Shown: positions 6,731 to 15,519 of the stretch, piece after piece
Layout of the letters: each line of letters opens with the position of its first letter
Position numbering within the stretch: position 1 is the first letter of the stretch
Notes under the pieces: model-generated
Database searches by the model: none
What the model was told of the DNA's origin: nothing
What the model saw: only the letters and a program-made list of their open reading frames with translations
From: an uncultured Alphaproteobacteria bacterium
Lineage (GTDB): Bacteria; Pseudomonadota; Alphaproteobacteria; HIMB59; GCA-002718135
Direction: 5' to 3'
Length of the DNA: 38,595 nt
Assembly (NCBI GenBank): GCA_902524385.1
Contig: CABZCZ010000002.1
Coordinates: 1 to 38,595, forward strand
Program-made: the position numbers and the translations under genes

Positions 6731-9373
6731 ATGAAAAATACAAATTCTTTCAATTCAGAAGATACAATTGAAATAAATCATCAAAATTTCAAATATTTTA
6801 ATTTAAATAAAGCAGCTGAATATTTTGATACTGATCTAAGTAAAACACCAATTTCAATAAAAATAATAATTGAAAATCTACTTAGGAACGAGGACGGCGA
6901 AAATATTAATAAAGATATGATCTCAAAAGTTTTCAACTCTTTAAAACAAATTAACAAAAAGAATGAAAAAATTGAAATAGCTTTTTTTCCAACCCGTGTT
7001 TTAATGCAGGATTTTACCGGAGTACCTGCTGTTGCCGATCTTGCTGCAATGAGAAATGCATTAAAATTAAGAGGAATTGAGCCAAAAAAAATAAATCCCT
7101 TATCTAGGGTTGATCTAGTTATTGATCACTCAGTTATGGTAGATAACTATAAAGACAGTAATGCTCTAAAAGAAAATGTTAGAAAGGAATTTGATAGAAA
7201 TAAAGAAAGATATGAATTTCTAAAATGGGGACAAAGCTCTTTTGATAATTTTTACCTTGTACCACCAGGAGCAGGGATTTGTCATCAAGTAAACTTAGAA
7301 AACATAGCAAAGACTATATGGCAGAAAGAAATTAATAACCAAAACTATTTATTCCCAGATTCAGTTGTAGGAACAGACAGCCATACAACAATGGTAAACT
7401 CTCTTTCTGTTTTAGGATGGGGAGTTGGCGGAATAGAGGCTGAGGCCGCGATGTTAGGTCAAGCAATATCTATGAATATTCCAGACGTCATAGGTTTTGA
7501 ACTTAAAGGATCCTTGAAGGAAGGTATAACGGCTACTGATTTAGTTTTATCTATTACTAAAATGTTAAGAGACAAAGGTGTTGTCGGTAAGTTTGTAGAA
7601 TTTTATGGTAAAGGCTTAAACAATTTATCATTAGCTGACAGAGCAACAATTTCTAATATGGCTCCAGAGTATGGCGCAACTTGTGGATTTTTCCCAACAG
7701 ATGAAGAAACTATTAATTATCTTAAACTAACTGGCAAACAAAGTGAGCACCTAAAAATTGTCGAAGAATATTCAAAAAAACAAACTCTTTGGGCAGATGA
7801 TAATTATTCACCTGATTTTTCCGACAAAATATTATTAGATTTAGATACAGTTGAGCCTACTCTTGCAGGTCCAAAAAGACCTCAAGATAAAATTCTTTTA
7901 AAAGAAGTTCCAAGTGAGTTTAGTAAGATAGACAACGAAAAAATTATAAATAAAAATAAATTAAATACGGGTGATGTTGTAATAGCAGCAATTACAAGTT
8001 GCACAAACACATCAAATCCTAATGTTATGATTGCGGCAGGACTAGTTGCTAAAAAGGCAACTAAATTAGGTTTAGAAGTAAAGCCTTGGGTCAAGACAAG
8101 TTTAGCACCAGGTAGTAAAGTTGTTAGTGACTATCTTGATAAAGCCGGATTAACAGAATATCTCGATATATTAGGTTTCAACACAGTTGGCTATGGATGT
8201 ACCACCTGTATTGGTAATTCTGGTCCTTTAGATGAATGGGTGTCTAAAGAAGTTAAAAAAAATAATTTAACTGTTTGTTCAGTTTTATCTGGAAATCGAA
8301 ACTTTGAAGGTAGAGTTCATCAAGAAGTGAAAGCAAATTTTCTTGCCTCACCACCCCTGGTTGTTGCCTATGCTATTGTAGGAAATATTAATGTTAACCT
8401 TACAACTGACTCTATAGGAAAATCTAAATCTGGAAAAAAAATATTTTTAAAAGACCTATGGCCATCTAATAAAGAAATTAATGAAACACTTAGTTTGTGC
8501 TTAACTCCAGAGATGTTTAAAGAAAGATACAAAGAAATTTACAAAGGTGATGATAACTGGAAATCAATTAATAATTCTAAAGATACAACTTATGATTGGA
8601 GAGATACAAGTACTTACATAAAACACCCACCTTTTTTTGATACAAAAAATAAATTTGAGCTAAAAGATATAAAAGATGCTAGAATATTAGCTTTACTAGG
8701 TGACAGTGTTACGACAGATCATATTTCACCTGCAGGAAATATTAAAGAAGATAGCCCCGCAGGTCTTTATTTAACAGACAGACAAATTAATTCTAGAAAC
8801 TTCAATTCCTATGGATCAAGAAGAGGTAATCATGAAATTATGATGAGAGGCACCTTTGCAAATATAAGGATCAAGAACCAGATTTTAGACAATGTAGAAG
8901 GAGGCTACACCAAATCTTTCCTCTCAAATAAACAAATGTCAATTTATGATGCTGCTCAAGAATATATAAAAAGCAATACTGATACTGTTATAATTGCTGG
9001 TAAAGAATATGGCACAGGATCATCAAGAGATTGGGCCGCTAAAGGAACAAGACTTTTAGGAGTGAGGGCAGTTATTGCTGAGAGTTTTGAGCGAATTCAT
9101 AGATCTAATTTAATTGGAATGGGTGTTTTGCCTCTTGAATTTATGAATAATGAAAGCAGAATAAAACTGAATATTAAAGGTGAAGAATTTATATCCATAT
9201 CTGGTTTATCAGATCTAAAACCAGGTATCGCTCTTAATTGTGAAATAAATTCTAAAGAAATTATAAATATAAAATTAAAGTGCAGAATAGACACAAATAA
9301 AGAGCTTGAATATTACAAAGCAGGAGGGATTCTAAATTACGTTTTAAATGAAATAATATCAGAAGCAGCATAA
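6731..9373 (+). CDS. acnA: Aconitate hydratase AcnA
   Basis: Converts citrate to isocitrate in the TCA cycle, in the cytoplasm. The 880 residues match the AcnA/IRP1 type in length and domain order. The three [4Fe-4S] ligands are visible: Cys424 in ITSCTNTSNP, and Cys490 and Cys493 in VGYGCTTCIGNSGPL. Other family blocks include VVGTDSHTTMVNSLSVLGWGVGG, GDSVTTDHISPAGNI and the swivelling-domain GKEYGTGSSRDWAAKG. No clear ribosome binding site precedes the ATG, and the predicted promoter leaves a very short leader. It is followed four bases later by the helicase gene, so the two are probably co-transcribed. Confidence 0.97.
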   Translation: MKNTNSFNSEDTIEINHQNFKYFNLNKAAEYFDTDLSKTPISIKIIIENLLRNEDGENINKDMISKVFNSLKQINKKNEKIEIAFFPTRVLMQDFTGVPAVADLAAMRNALKLRGIEPKKINPLSRVDLVIDHSVMVDNYKDSNALKENVRKEFDRNKERYEFLKWGQSSFDNFYLVPPGAGICHQVNLENIAKTIWQKEINNQNYLFPDSVVGTDSHTTMVNSLSVLGWGVGGIEAEAAMLGQAISMNIPDVIGFELKGSLKEGITATDLVLSITKMLRDKGVVGKFVEFYGKGLNNLSLADRATISNMAPEYGATCGFFPTDEETINYLKLTGKQSEHLKIVEEYSKKQTLWADDNYSPDFSDKILLDLDTVEPTLAGPKRPQDKILLKEVPSEFSKIDNEKIINKNKLNTGDVVIAAITSCTNTSNPNVMIAAGLVAKKATKLGLEVKPWVKTSLAPGSKVVSDYLDKAGLTEYLDILGFNTVGYGCTTCIGNSGPLDEWVSKEVKKNNLTVCSVLSGNRNFEGRVHQEVKANFLASPPLVVAYAIVGNINVNLTTDSIGKSKSGKKIFLKDLWPSNKEINETLSLCLTPEMFKERYKEIYKGDDNWKSINNSKDTTYDWRDTSTYIKHPPFFDTKNKFELKDIKDARILALLGDSVTTDHISPAGNIKEDSPAGLYLTDRQINSRNFNSYGSRRGNHEIMMRGTFANIRIKNQILDNVEGGYTKSFLSNKQMSIYDAAQEYIKSNTDTVIIAGKEYGTGSSRDWAAKGTRLLGVRAVIAESFERIHRSNLIGMGVLPLEFMNNESRIKLNIKGEEFISISGLSDLKPGIALNCEINSKEIINIKLKCRIDTNKELEYYKAGGILNYVLNEIISEAA

Positions 9374-9377
9374 ATTA

Positions 9378-11927
9378 ATGACTAATCCTGATGAAAACTT
9401 ATTAGCTATCCTTGGGCCCACCAATACAGGCAAAACCTATGAAGCATTTGAAAAGTTGTTCTCTTACTCTTCAGGAATATTTGGTTTTCCATTAAGATTA
9501 CTTGCAAGAGAAAACTATGACAAAGCAGTAAAAAGAATTGGACTAAGTAAAGTAGCTCTGGTTACTGGAGAGGAAAAAATATTACCCAAAGAAGCCAAAT
9601 ATTTTTTCTGTACTGTTGAGTCAATGCCAAATAATATTTCTGTAGATTGTATTATTATTGATGAAATTCAATTAGCTGCTGATTATGAACGCGGACACAT
9701 TTTTACAGATAGAATTCTAAATTTAAAAGGTAATTTCCAAACTATTTTTTTAGGATCAATGAATGTTGAAAATATATTAAAAAAAATTTATCCTAACATT
9801 ATTATCGAAAAGAAAAATCGATTCTCTCAACTTACTTTTTTAAGGAAACAAAATTTCTCAAAACTTGAACCTAGATCGGCAATAATAGCTTTTAATATTA
9901 ATAAAGTTTATGAAATTGCTGAAAATATTAGAACCTACAAGGGTGGGACTGCAGTTGTATTAGGATCACTTAGTCCAAGAACAAGAAATGCACAAGTTGA
10001 GGTATATGAAAATAAAAATGTTGATTATCTTGTAGCTACAGATGCTATTGGGATGGGTTTAAATCTAAATATTAACCATGTAAGTTTTTCTTCGTTAGAA
10101 AAATTTGATGGAAGATATAATCGAAATCTTGCTCCTAATGAATTAGGTCAAATTGCTGGACGAGCAGGTAGATACAAACAGGATGGCACATTTAGTCATA
10201 CAAAAGAAGCAGGTAATTTAGATCCGTTAATCATTCAACAAATAGAAAATCATAATTTTGATAATATTCATAAATTTTATTGGAGAAATAGTGATTTAGA
10301 TTTTAATTCTACAGAAAAATTATTATATTCATTAAAAAAATATCCTATTAATAATTATTTCATTCATAAAAAAAATGCATTGGATGAGATTAATTTCCGT
10401 AATTTAATAAATGATAATGATATACAAAAATTTCTTAAATCAAAAAAAAATTTAAAGTTGTTATGGGATATTTGCCAAATTCCAGATTTTGAAAAATTAT
10501 TTAATGATAATTACTTATTACTTTTAAAAGATATTTATTTAGTCTTAATCGAAAACAATTATCATATACCTGAAGAATGGATCAAAAATAAGATAAGTAA
10601 GCTTAATAATTTTGGAGGGGGCATACCTGAACTTTCGATCAAAATATCCCAAATTAGAACTTGGACATATATTTCAAATAATCACAATTGGATAAAAAAT
10701 ACTTACTATTGGCAAGAAAAAACACAAAAAATAGAAAATGAATTGTCTGATCAACTACATAACAGTCTGACAAATAAATTTATAGATTATTCTTCAAAGT
10801 TTTTTATTGGAGAAAAAAAATTTCATAATATGAAAGATATTTTTATAAAAAATAACAACGAAATATTCCTAGATGCTGATAAATATGGAATTATTAGAGG
10901 TTTTGATCTCTTTGAAGATAAAAATATATATTCACAATCTTATTTTTCTATTAATAATATAAAAAAATCGGTAAGAAACATGATTAATGAAAAAGTAGAA
11001 AATTTTTTAAACTCACCATTCGACTCAATAAATTTTGGAAACATTAGTAATTCCAAAATAAATGATGATACTTTTATTTATTGGGGAGATGAACCAGTGG
11101 GAAAAATAAAAAAAGGTAATTCAATATATAAGCCAATCGCTGATGCCTTAAATTCTGAATATTTATCATCAGAAAAAAAATTATTGATTTCTGCAAAACT
11201 TCAAAAGTGGTTAGACAAAGAAATAGATGATACACTTCATCCTCTTAATAAAAAACTAGATGAAAATATAAATTCAGAAATAAGAGCAATTGTTTTTAAT
11301 TGTTTTGAAAACTTTGGAAATTATCCTATCGAAAAGTTTAAAGATACTTTAAAGACAATTTCTCAAGAAAGCAAAACGCAAATATCAAAGTTAGGAATAA
11401 GAATTGGTGCAAAGTTTTTTTTTATACCAAATTTATTAAAGAAAAAACCTTTAGAGTTTAGTGCAATTTTATGGAAAACATTTTACCAAATTAGCAATGA
11501 CGATTTTTTGCCATTACCATCAAATGGCAGAGTATCTTTTGTATCGGATATTAAAATGCCCGAAAGCTATTGGCAATCTATTGGTTATATAAACATAAAA
11601 AATTTTATATTCAGAATAGATGTTTTCGAAAAAGTTTTTTTTACTGCAAGACAAAAATTAAAAAAAGGTCCGTTTCTAGAGTCCTCTAATCTCATGAATC
11701 CAATTGGTTGTAATAGTAATCAGTTAAAAGACATAATGACTTTTTGTGGATACGAATGTTTAATTATTTCTGATGAAAAAAAACTATACTTTCTTTCTAA
11801 TAAAAAAAAGGAAGCAAAAAAGATAGTAAAAAATAAATCAAATAAAAAAATAAATAAAACAATTAATAAAGATAAAATTAAGAGAGATCCTAATTCTCCT
11901 TTTGCAGTTTTAGAAAAACTTCTTTAA
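9378..11927 (+). CDS. SUV3-like superfamily 2 RNA helicase
   Basis: ATP-dependent helicase related to the mitochondrial degradosome helicase SUV3, widespread in alphaproteobacteria and presumed to act on RNA. The motor core is N-terminal: Walker A GPTNTGKT (13-20), DEIQ motif II in CIIIDEIQLA (95-98), ATDAIGMGLNLN (220-231) and motif VI QIAGRAGR (258-265). The long C-terminal part (about 300-849) is poorly conserved and very rich in Asn, Lys and Ile. It ends in a lysine-rich stretch followed by DPNSPFAVLEKLL, a common ending in this family. It is followed by fdxA and carD as in many alphaproteobacteria, but here a TerB-like gene lies between. Confidence 0.9.
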   Translation: MTNPDENLLAILGPTNTGKTYEAFEKLFSYSSGIFGFPLRLLARENYDKAVKRIGLSKVALVTGEEKILPKEAKYFFCTVESMPNNISVDCIIIDEIQLAADYERGHIFTDRILNLKGNFQTIFLGSMNVENILKKIYPNIIIEKKNRFSQLTFLRKQNFSKLEPRSAIIAFNINKVYEIAENIRTYKGGTAVVLGSLSPRTRNAQVEVYENKNVDYLVATDAIGMGLNLNINHVSFSSLEKFDGRYNRNLAPNELGQIAGRAGRYKQDGTFSHTKEAGNLDPLIIQQIENHNFDNIHKFYWRNSDLDFNSTEKLLYSLKKYPINNYFIHKKNALDEINFRNLINDNDIQKFLKSKKNLKLLWDICQIPDFEKLFNDNYLLLLKDIYLVLIENNYHIPEEWIKNKISKLNNFGGGIPELSIKISQIRTWTYISNNHNWIKNTYYWQEKTQKIENELSDQLHNSLTNKFIDYSSKFFIGEKKFHNMKDIFIKNNNEIFLDADKYGIIRGFDLFEDKNIYSQSYFSINNIKKSVRNMINEKVENFLNSPFDSINFGNISNSKINDDTFIYWGDEPVGKIKKGNSIYKPIADALNSEYLSSEKKLLISAKLQKWLDKEIDDTLHPLNKKLDENINSEIRAIVFNCFENFGNYPIEKFKDTLKTISQESKTQISKLGIRIGAKFFFIPNLLKKKPLEFSAILWKTFYQISNDDFLPLPSNGRVSFVSDIKMPESYWQSIGYINIKNFIFRIDVFEKVFFTARQKLKKGPFLESSNLMNPIGCNSNQLKDIMTFCGYECLIISDEKKLYFLSNKKKEAKKIVKNKSNKKINKTINKDKIKRDPNSPFAVLEKLL

Positions 11928-11947
11928 ATGTATATTGAAGGTGTAAA

Positions 11948-12391
11948 TTGATAAACTTATTAAAAAATATTTTAAATAATCAAAATTCTCATGAAGATAA
12001 AACTAATAACGAAAATTTAGAATTACTATGTGGATTGATGATAGAGGCAGCATATACAGATGGTCAAATCGAAAAAAGTGAATTAAACAAAATAAAATTA
12101 ACTCTAACCAATATCTTCTCTGAGGATCCAAAGGAAGCTAATTCAGCCCTGGAAAAAGCAGAGAAGAATAAGAATAATTCTAAATCCCTTTACCATTATA
12201 CCTCTTTTATTAACAAAAATTTTGATCATCATAAGAAAATTTTGCTTATCGAAGCTTTATGGGAAATTGTATTATCTGATGGAGAGATTCACGATTTTGA
12301 GTCAAATCTTATAAGAAGACTGGCTGGATTACTTTATATTTCAGATGTAGAATCTGGAAATGCAAAGAAAAGAGCTCTAGATAAAAGTTAA
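11948..12391 (+). CDS. TerB-like (tellurite-resistance/co-chaperone fold) protein
   Basis: A 147-residue, probably all-helical cytoplasmic protein. Two acidic motifs mark the TerB-like fold: [11 protein letters not shown] near residues 36-46 and [21 protein letters not shown] near 109-129. These may bind metal. The biochemical role of stand-alone TerB proteins is unsettled. The start is a TTG preceded by GAAGG; an ATG at the end of the helicase gene is in another frame and stops after seven codons. It lies between the helicase gene and fdxA, a place where other alphaproteobacteria usually carry a small S4-domain RNA-binding protein (established from memory of that gene order). No tellurite genes are nearby. 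Confidence 0.75.
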   Translation: MINLLKNILNNQNSHEDKTNNENLELLCGLMIEAAYTDGQIEKSELNKIKLTLTNIFSEDPKEANSALEKAEKNKNNSKSLYHYTSFINKNFDHHKKILLIEALWEIVLSDGEIHDFESNLIRRLAGLLYISDVESGNAKKRALDKS

Positions 12392-12398
12392 ATGTAAT

Positions 12399-12734
12399 AT
12401 GACATACGTTGTTGATGAAAAATGTATAAAGTGCAAGCACATGGACTGTGTTGAGGTCTGTCCCGTTGATTGTTTTTATGAGGGAGAAAATATGCTCGTT
12501 ATACACCCAGATGAATGTATAGACTGCGGTGTTTGTGAGCCAGAATGCCCGGTTGATGCAATTTTATCAGATACAGAAGATGGCATAGAAAAGTGGGCAG
12601 AAGTTAATAGGAAATATTCAGAAATTTGGCCAAATATTAGTGAAAAAAAAGATCCTCCAGCTGATGCTGAGGAATGGCAAAACATTAAGGATAAATTTAA
12701 TAAACATTTTAGTGAAAAACCAGGAAATAAATGA
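12399..12734 (+). CDS. fdxA: Seven-iron ferredoxin FdxA
   Basis: Small cytoplasmic electron carrier with one [3Fe-4S] and one [4Fe-4S] cluster. The 111-residue protein has the N-terminal cluster motif [18 protein letters not shown] and the second motif [16 protein letters not shown]. The C-terminal extension ([16 protein letters not shown]) is characteristic of the FdxA type rather than short bacterial 2[4Fe-4S] ferredoxins. It starts eight bases after the TerB-like gene, and its stop overlaps the carD start in an ATGA, so the two are likely translated together. Confidence 0.96.
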   Translation: MTYVVDEKCIKCKHMDCVEVCPVDCFYEGENMLVIHPDECIDCGVCEPECPVDAILSDTEDGIEKWAEVNRKYSEIWPNISEKKDPPADAEEWQNIKDKFNKHFSEKPGNK

Positions 12735-13234
12735 AAACTAAAAAAAATTCTGACTTTAAAATTGGTGAAACAGTAGTCTACCCTAAACATGGAGTAGGAG
12801 AGATAACAAAAATTGAAAATATGGAAGTGGCCAATATTAAAACAAGTTTTTATGTTGTTAAAATGGAGCAGTCTAAACTCATAATAAGAGTACCACTAGA
12901 TAAAAAAGATGAGGTTGGTCTTAGGAAAATTTCTTCCAAAAAAATTATAGAGGGAGTCTATTCTACTTTAAAACTTAAACCAAAAATTAGAAGAATAATG
13001 TGGAGTAGAAGAGCCCAAGAATATGAAGCAAAGATTTTTTCTGGGGATCCTATAAAAATCTCTGAAGTAGTTAGAGACTTATTTAGAAAAAGTAGTCAAG
13101 CTGAACAATCCTACAGTGAAAGACAAATGTTTCAAGTTGCAATTGAGCGTTTAGCAAGAGAAGTTGCGGCTGTTGAAAAAACAGATTATTTTCAATCGAC
13201 TGAAAAAATAGAACAAATTTTGAGTAATAAATAA
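12731..13234 (+). CDS. carD: CarD-family RNA polymerase-binding regulator
   Basis: Global regulator that binds the RNA polymerase beta subunit through its N-terminal domain and stabilises open complexes at promoters. The 167-residue protein has the family start [17 protein letters not shown], a Tudor-like domain to about residue 60, and a helical DNA-binding domain with the conserved [12 protein letters not shown] segment. The length is standard for alphaproteobacterial CarD. Together with the nearby rpoH it makes this a small cluster of transcription-initiation genes. The ATG overlaps the fdxA stop by four bases. Confidence 0.95.
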   Translation: MKTKKNSDFKIGETVVYPKHGVGEITKIENMEVANIKTSFYVVKMEQSKLIIRVPLDKKDEVGLRKISSKKIIEGVYSTLKLKPKIRRIMWSRRAQEYEAKIFSGDPIKISEVVRDLFRKSSQAEQSYSERQMFQVAIERLAREVAAVEKTDYFQSTEKIEQILSNK

Positions 13235-13238
13235 TATC

Positions 13239-14051
13239 TTGGATAAAATAAGTAATTTTGTAGAATTAAAAAAATCCAATAAAATATGGGCTATAGGCTC
13301 TATTCATTCAAATTTAAAATCTTTTGCATCTATTAAACAATTTCTATTAAATAATTTTGAAGAAAACGACAAATTAGTATTTCTTGGTAACGTTATCGGA
13401 CTTGGAGATAATTCAAAAGAAACTTTAAGTAGTGTTATAGATCTAAGGTTTAATTTAATGTCAAAGTTTAAATTAAAACCTGAGTCAATAGTATTTTTAA
13501 GAGGAGCACAAGAGGAAATGTTTAGTAAACTACTTCAACTTCAACTTGCCCCTAATCCTTATGAAATTATTGAATGGATGTTTGATCACGGAGTAAATGA
13601 GACAATTAAATCCTACGGCTTTACTGAAAATGAAGTAAAAAACATCGCCTCTTCTGGAACTATAAGCATATCAAAATGGACAACTACTCTAAATAAAGCA
13701 TTACACAAAAATCCTGGTCATACACAATATTTTTTGAATTTGAAACATGCTGCATATTCATATACAAAAAAAATATTATTTGTTAACAGAGGTGTGGATA
13801 TTACAAGGCCTCTTTCTGCACAAAATGATTGTTTTTGGTGGGGTTTTCAAAATTTCTCTTCAATATCTAGACCATACAAAACATTTTCAAGAATTGTTAG
13901 AGGTTATGAATCTGAACACTTGAATCAAAAAGAAATTTCAAAAAACAATATTGTTTGTACGTTGTTTAAACAACCTTTGTCCAATAATAGTGTTTTATGC
14001 GGTATTTTCTCAGAAAATGGAGAAATTTTAGATTTATTTGAAAATAAATGA
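13239..14051 (+). CDS. PPP-phosphatase homologue lacking metal ligands (probable pseudoenzyme)
   Basis: The 270-residue protein keeps the layout of PPP-family serine/threonine phosphatases: five signature sites in order, plus HTQYFLNL and RPLSAQND. Almost every metal ligand is changed. GDIHG reads GSIHS (20-24), GDYIDRG reads GNVIGLG (50-56), GNHE reads GAQE (89-92), FVHAG reads FVNRG (181-185) and VHGHT reads VRGYE (220-224). Only His23 remains of the usual ligand set. It is therefore unlikely to be a phosphatase and may bind a partner or a phosphorylated molecule instead. The frame is intact, so it is not a broken gene. The start is a TTG five bases after carD, with a weak ribosome binding site; the exact N-terminus is uncertain. 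Confidence 0.75.
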   Translation: MDKISNFVELKKSNKIWAIGSIHSNLKSFASIKQFLLNNFEENDKLVFLGNVIGLGDNSKETLSSVIDLRFNLMSKFKLKPESIVFLRGAQEEMFSKLLQLQLAPNPYEIIEWMFDHGVNETIKSYGFTENEVKNIASSGTISISKWTTTLNKALHKNPGHTQYFLNLKHAAYSYTKKILFVNRGVDITRPLSAQNDCFWWGFQNFSSISRPYKTFSRIVRGYESEHLNQKEISKNNIVCTLFKQPLSNNSVLCGIFSENGEILDLFENK

Positions 14052-14071
14052 TCCAAACCAAATATTTTGCG

Positions 14072-14077
14072 TATAAT
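14072..14077 (+). promoter_or_regulatory. Possible -10 box for rpoH
   Basis: TATAAT stands five bases before the rpoH ATG, in the 31-base gap after the phosphatase homologue. The matching -35 position does not resemble TTGACA. If used, transcription would start at or beside the ATG, giving a leaderless rpoH mRNA. Read-through from carD is an equally good source of transcript. Confidence 0.35.
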
Positions 14078-14082
14078 TAAGT

Positions 14083-14949
14083 ATGGCAGTTAAAAATTTA
14101 TTCTTTTCTAATAATCTAATTGAGCTTTCAAAGAAAGCAGCAATTCTCGAAAAAGATGAAGAATTTCATTTAATTAATGATTGGAGGGACAACAAAACAC
14201 CAAAATCACTTCAAAAAATTCTTAATTCTTATCTAAGACTTGCTGTCTCATACGCAAGAAAATACTCTAGTTACGGGTTACCAATTGATGATTTAATTCA
14301 CGAAGGTGTTTTAGGAATTATGCATGCCTTGGAAAAATTTGATACATCTAAAGATTTTAGACTTTCAACTTATGCTTCATGGTGGATCAGGGCTTCGATA
14401 CAAGATTACATTTTAAAAAACTGGTCTGTAGTTAGAACCGGCTCAACCGCTTCACAGAAAGCTTTATTTTTCAACCTTAAGAAAATTAAACAACAAATAA
14501 ACGATATATCAAGAGAATTTATGGGCCAGGAAGAGTTAAACAAAGTATCAAATATGCTTAATGTTAAATCCATAGAAGTACAAAATATGGAATCTAGACT
14601 AACTGGTGGAGATTTACATCTAAATCAAAAAGTAGACAATGAGACTGAAAATGATCTTATGAGTCTTCTAGCTGATGAACGTCAAAATCCTGAAGAAACA
14701 TATGAAGACTTTAATGATAAAAATATAAAGAAAGATTATATTAACAAAGCAATAGATACATTAAATGAAAGAGAAAAAACAATTATTCGTCTTAGGAAAT
14801 TTCGTGAGAGAAGTATCACCTTGGATGAATTAGGTCAAAAATTAAAAATAAGTAAAGAAAGAGTAAGACAAATAGAAACTAAAGCGTTAGAAAAGCTAAA
14901 AAGATCTTTACTAGACATATCTCAACAAAATAAAGAATTTTTTATTTGA
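14083..14949 (+). CDS. rpoH: Heat-shock sigma factor RpoH (sigma-32)
   Basis: Directs RNA polymerase to heat-shock promoters. The 288 residues show sigma-70 regions 2, 3 and 4: region 2 with LIHEGVLGIMHALEKFD and STYASWWIRASIQDYI, region 4 with TLDELGQKLKISKERVRQIETKALEKL. The RpoH box QKALFFNLKK (about 125-134) separates it from the housekeeping sigma factor, which is also far longer. The length is typical. It lies after carD and the phosphatase homologue. No Shine-Dalgarno sequence is visible before the ATG, in keeping with a possible leaderless start. Confidence 0.95.
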   Translation: MAVKNLFFSNNLIELSKKAAILEKDEEFHLINDWRDNKTPKSLQKILNSYLRLAVSYARKYSSYGLPIDDLIHEGVLGIMHALEKFDTSKDFRLSTYASWWIRASIQDYILKNWSVVRTGSTASQKALFFNLKKIKQQINDISREFMGQEELNKVSNMLNVKSIEVQNMESRLTGGDLHLNQKVDNETENDLMSLLADERQNPEETYEDFNDKNIKKDYINKAIDTLNEREKTIIRLRKFRERSITLDELGQKLKISKERVRQIETKALEKLKRSLLDISQQNKEFFI

Positions 14950-14977
14950 TAGCTTTCTTAAATAATTATAAGATAAA

Positions 14978-15514
14978 GTGGTGATCAGACGATTTATTAT
15001 ATTAATAACAATTTTATTTCTCACAAACTCTGCTACAAGCAAAGGTATAAATGTTTTTGGATTAGGTGTTTATGATATAAAGTTTGATGGTTCTGAAAAA
15101 AATCAGGCTACAGATTTTAGGTATGAATATAGAAGCGATAAATCATTGCTTGATATTGGACCAAAAGAAGATAATTTTTTTTTCTTGAAACCTCTTTTTG
15201 GCATAGAATTTACTAACGATAACGCATCATATTTTTTAACAGGAATTTACTTCGAAGATAACTTAGGCGAATTGTTTGAAGGTGATAAAAGTAAATTTTT
15301 TATTACACCAAGCTTTGCCGCAGGTATTTATAATGATGGTTCTGGAAAAAAATTAGGAAATGATTTACAATTTAGAACTTCACTTGAAGTAAGTTATCAA
15401 TTAGAAAATGAAAATAGAATTGGTATTTCATTTAGCCACATTTCAAACGCAAATTTAGGTGACAAAAATCCAGGTGTTGAAATTCTAAGTTTTTCTTATC
15501 ATATACCTTACTAA
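14978..15514 (+). CDS. pagL: PagL-type lipid A 3-O-deacylase
   Basis: Outer-membrane beta-barrel enzyme that removes the 3-O acyl chain from lipid A. The 178-residue precursor has an N-terminal signal peptide (about 1-22, ending NSATSKG) and an amphipathic beta-strand pattern. The C-terminal catalytic motif is SFSHISNANLGDKNPGVE; by analogy with PagL the triad is His154, Ser156 and Glu168. It ends in an aromatic Tyr, usual for barrel proteins. The start is one of two consecutive GTG codons (14978 or 14981); neither has a clear ribosome binding site. It follows rpoH by 28 bases, so co-transcription is possible, and it converges on dusA. Confidence 0.85.
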   Translation: MVIRRFIILITILFLTNSATSKGINVFGLGVYDIKFDGSEKNQATDFRYEYRSDKSLLDIGPKEDNFFFLKPLFGIEFTNDNASYFLTGIYFEDNLGELFEGDKSKFFITPSFAAGIYNDGSGKKLGNDLQFRTSLEVSYQLENENRIGISFSHISNANLGDKNPGVEILSFSYHIPY

Positions 15515-15519
15515 AAAAT

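Noticed and set aside
11948-12391. Tellurite-resistance locus
   Set aside because: A lone TerB-like gene without terC, terD or related genes does not make a resistance operon; the neighbours are housekeeping genes.
13239-14051. Pseudogene of a phosphatase
   Set aside because: The frame is full length with no frameshift or internal stop and keeps non-catalytic conserved segments, so a pseudoenzyme fits better than a decaying gene.
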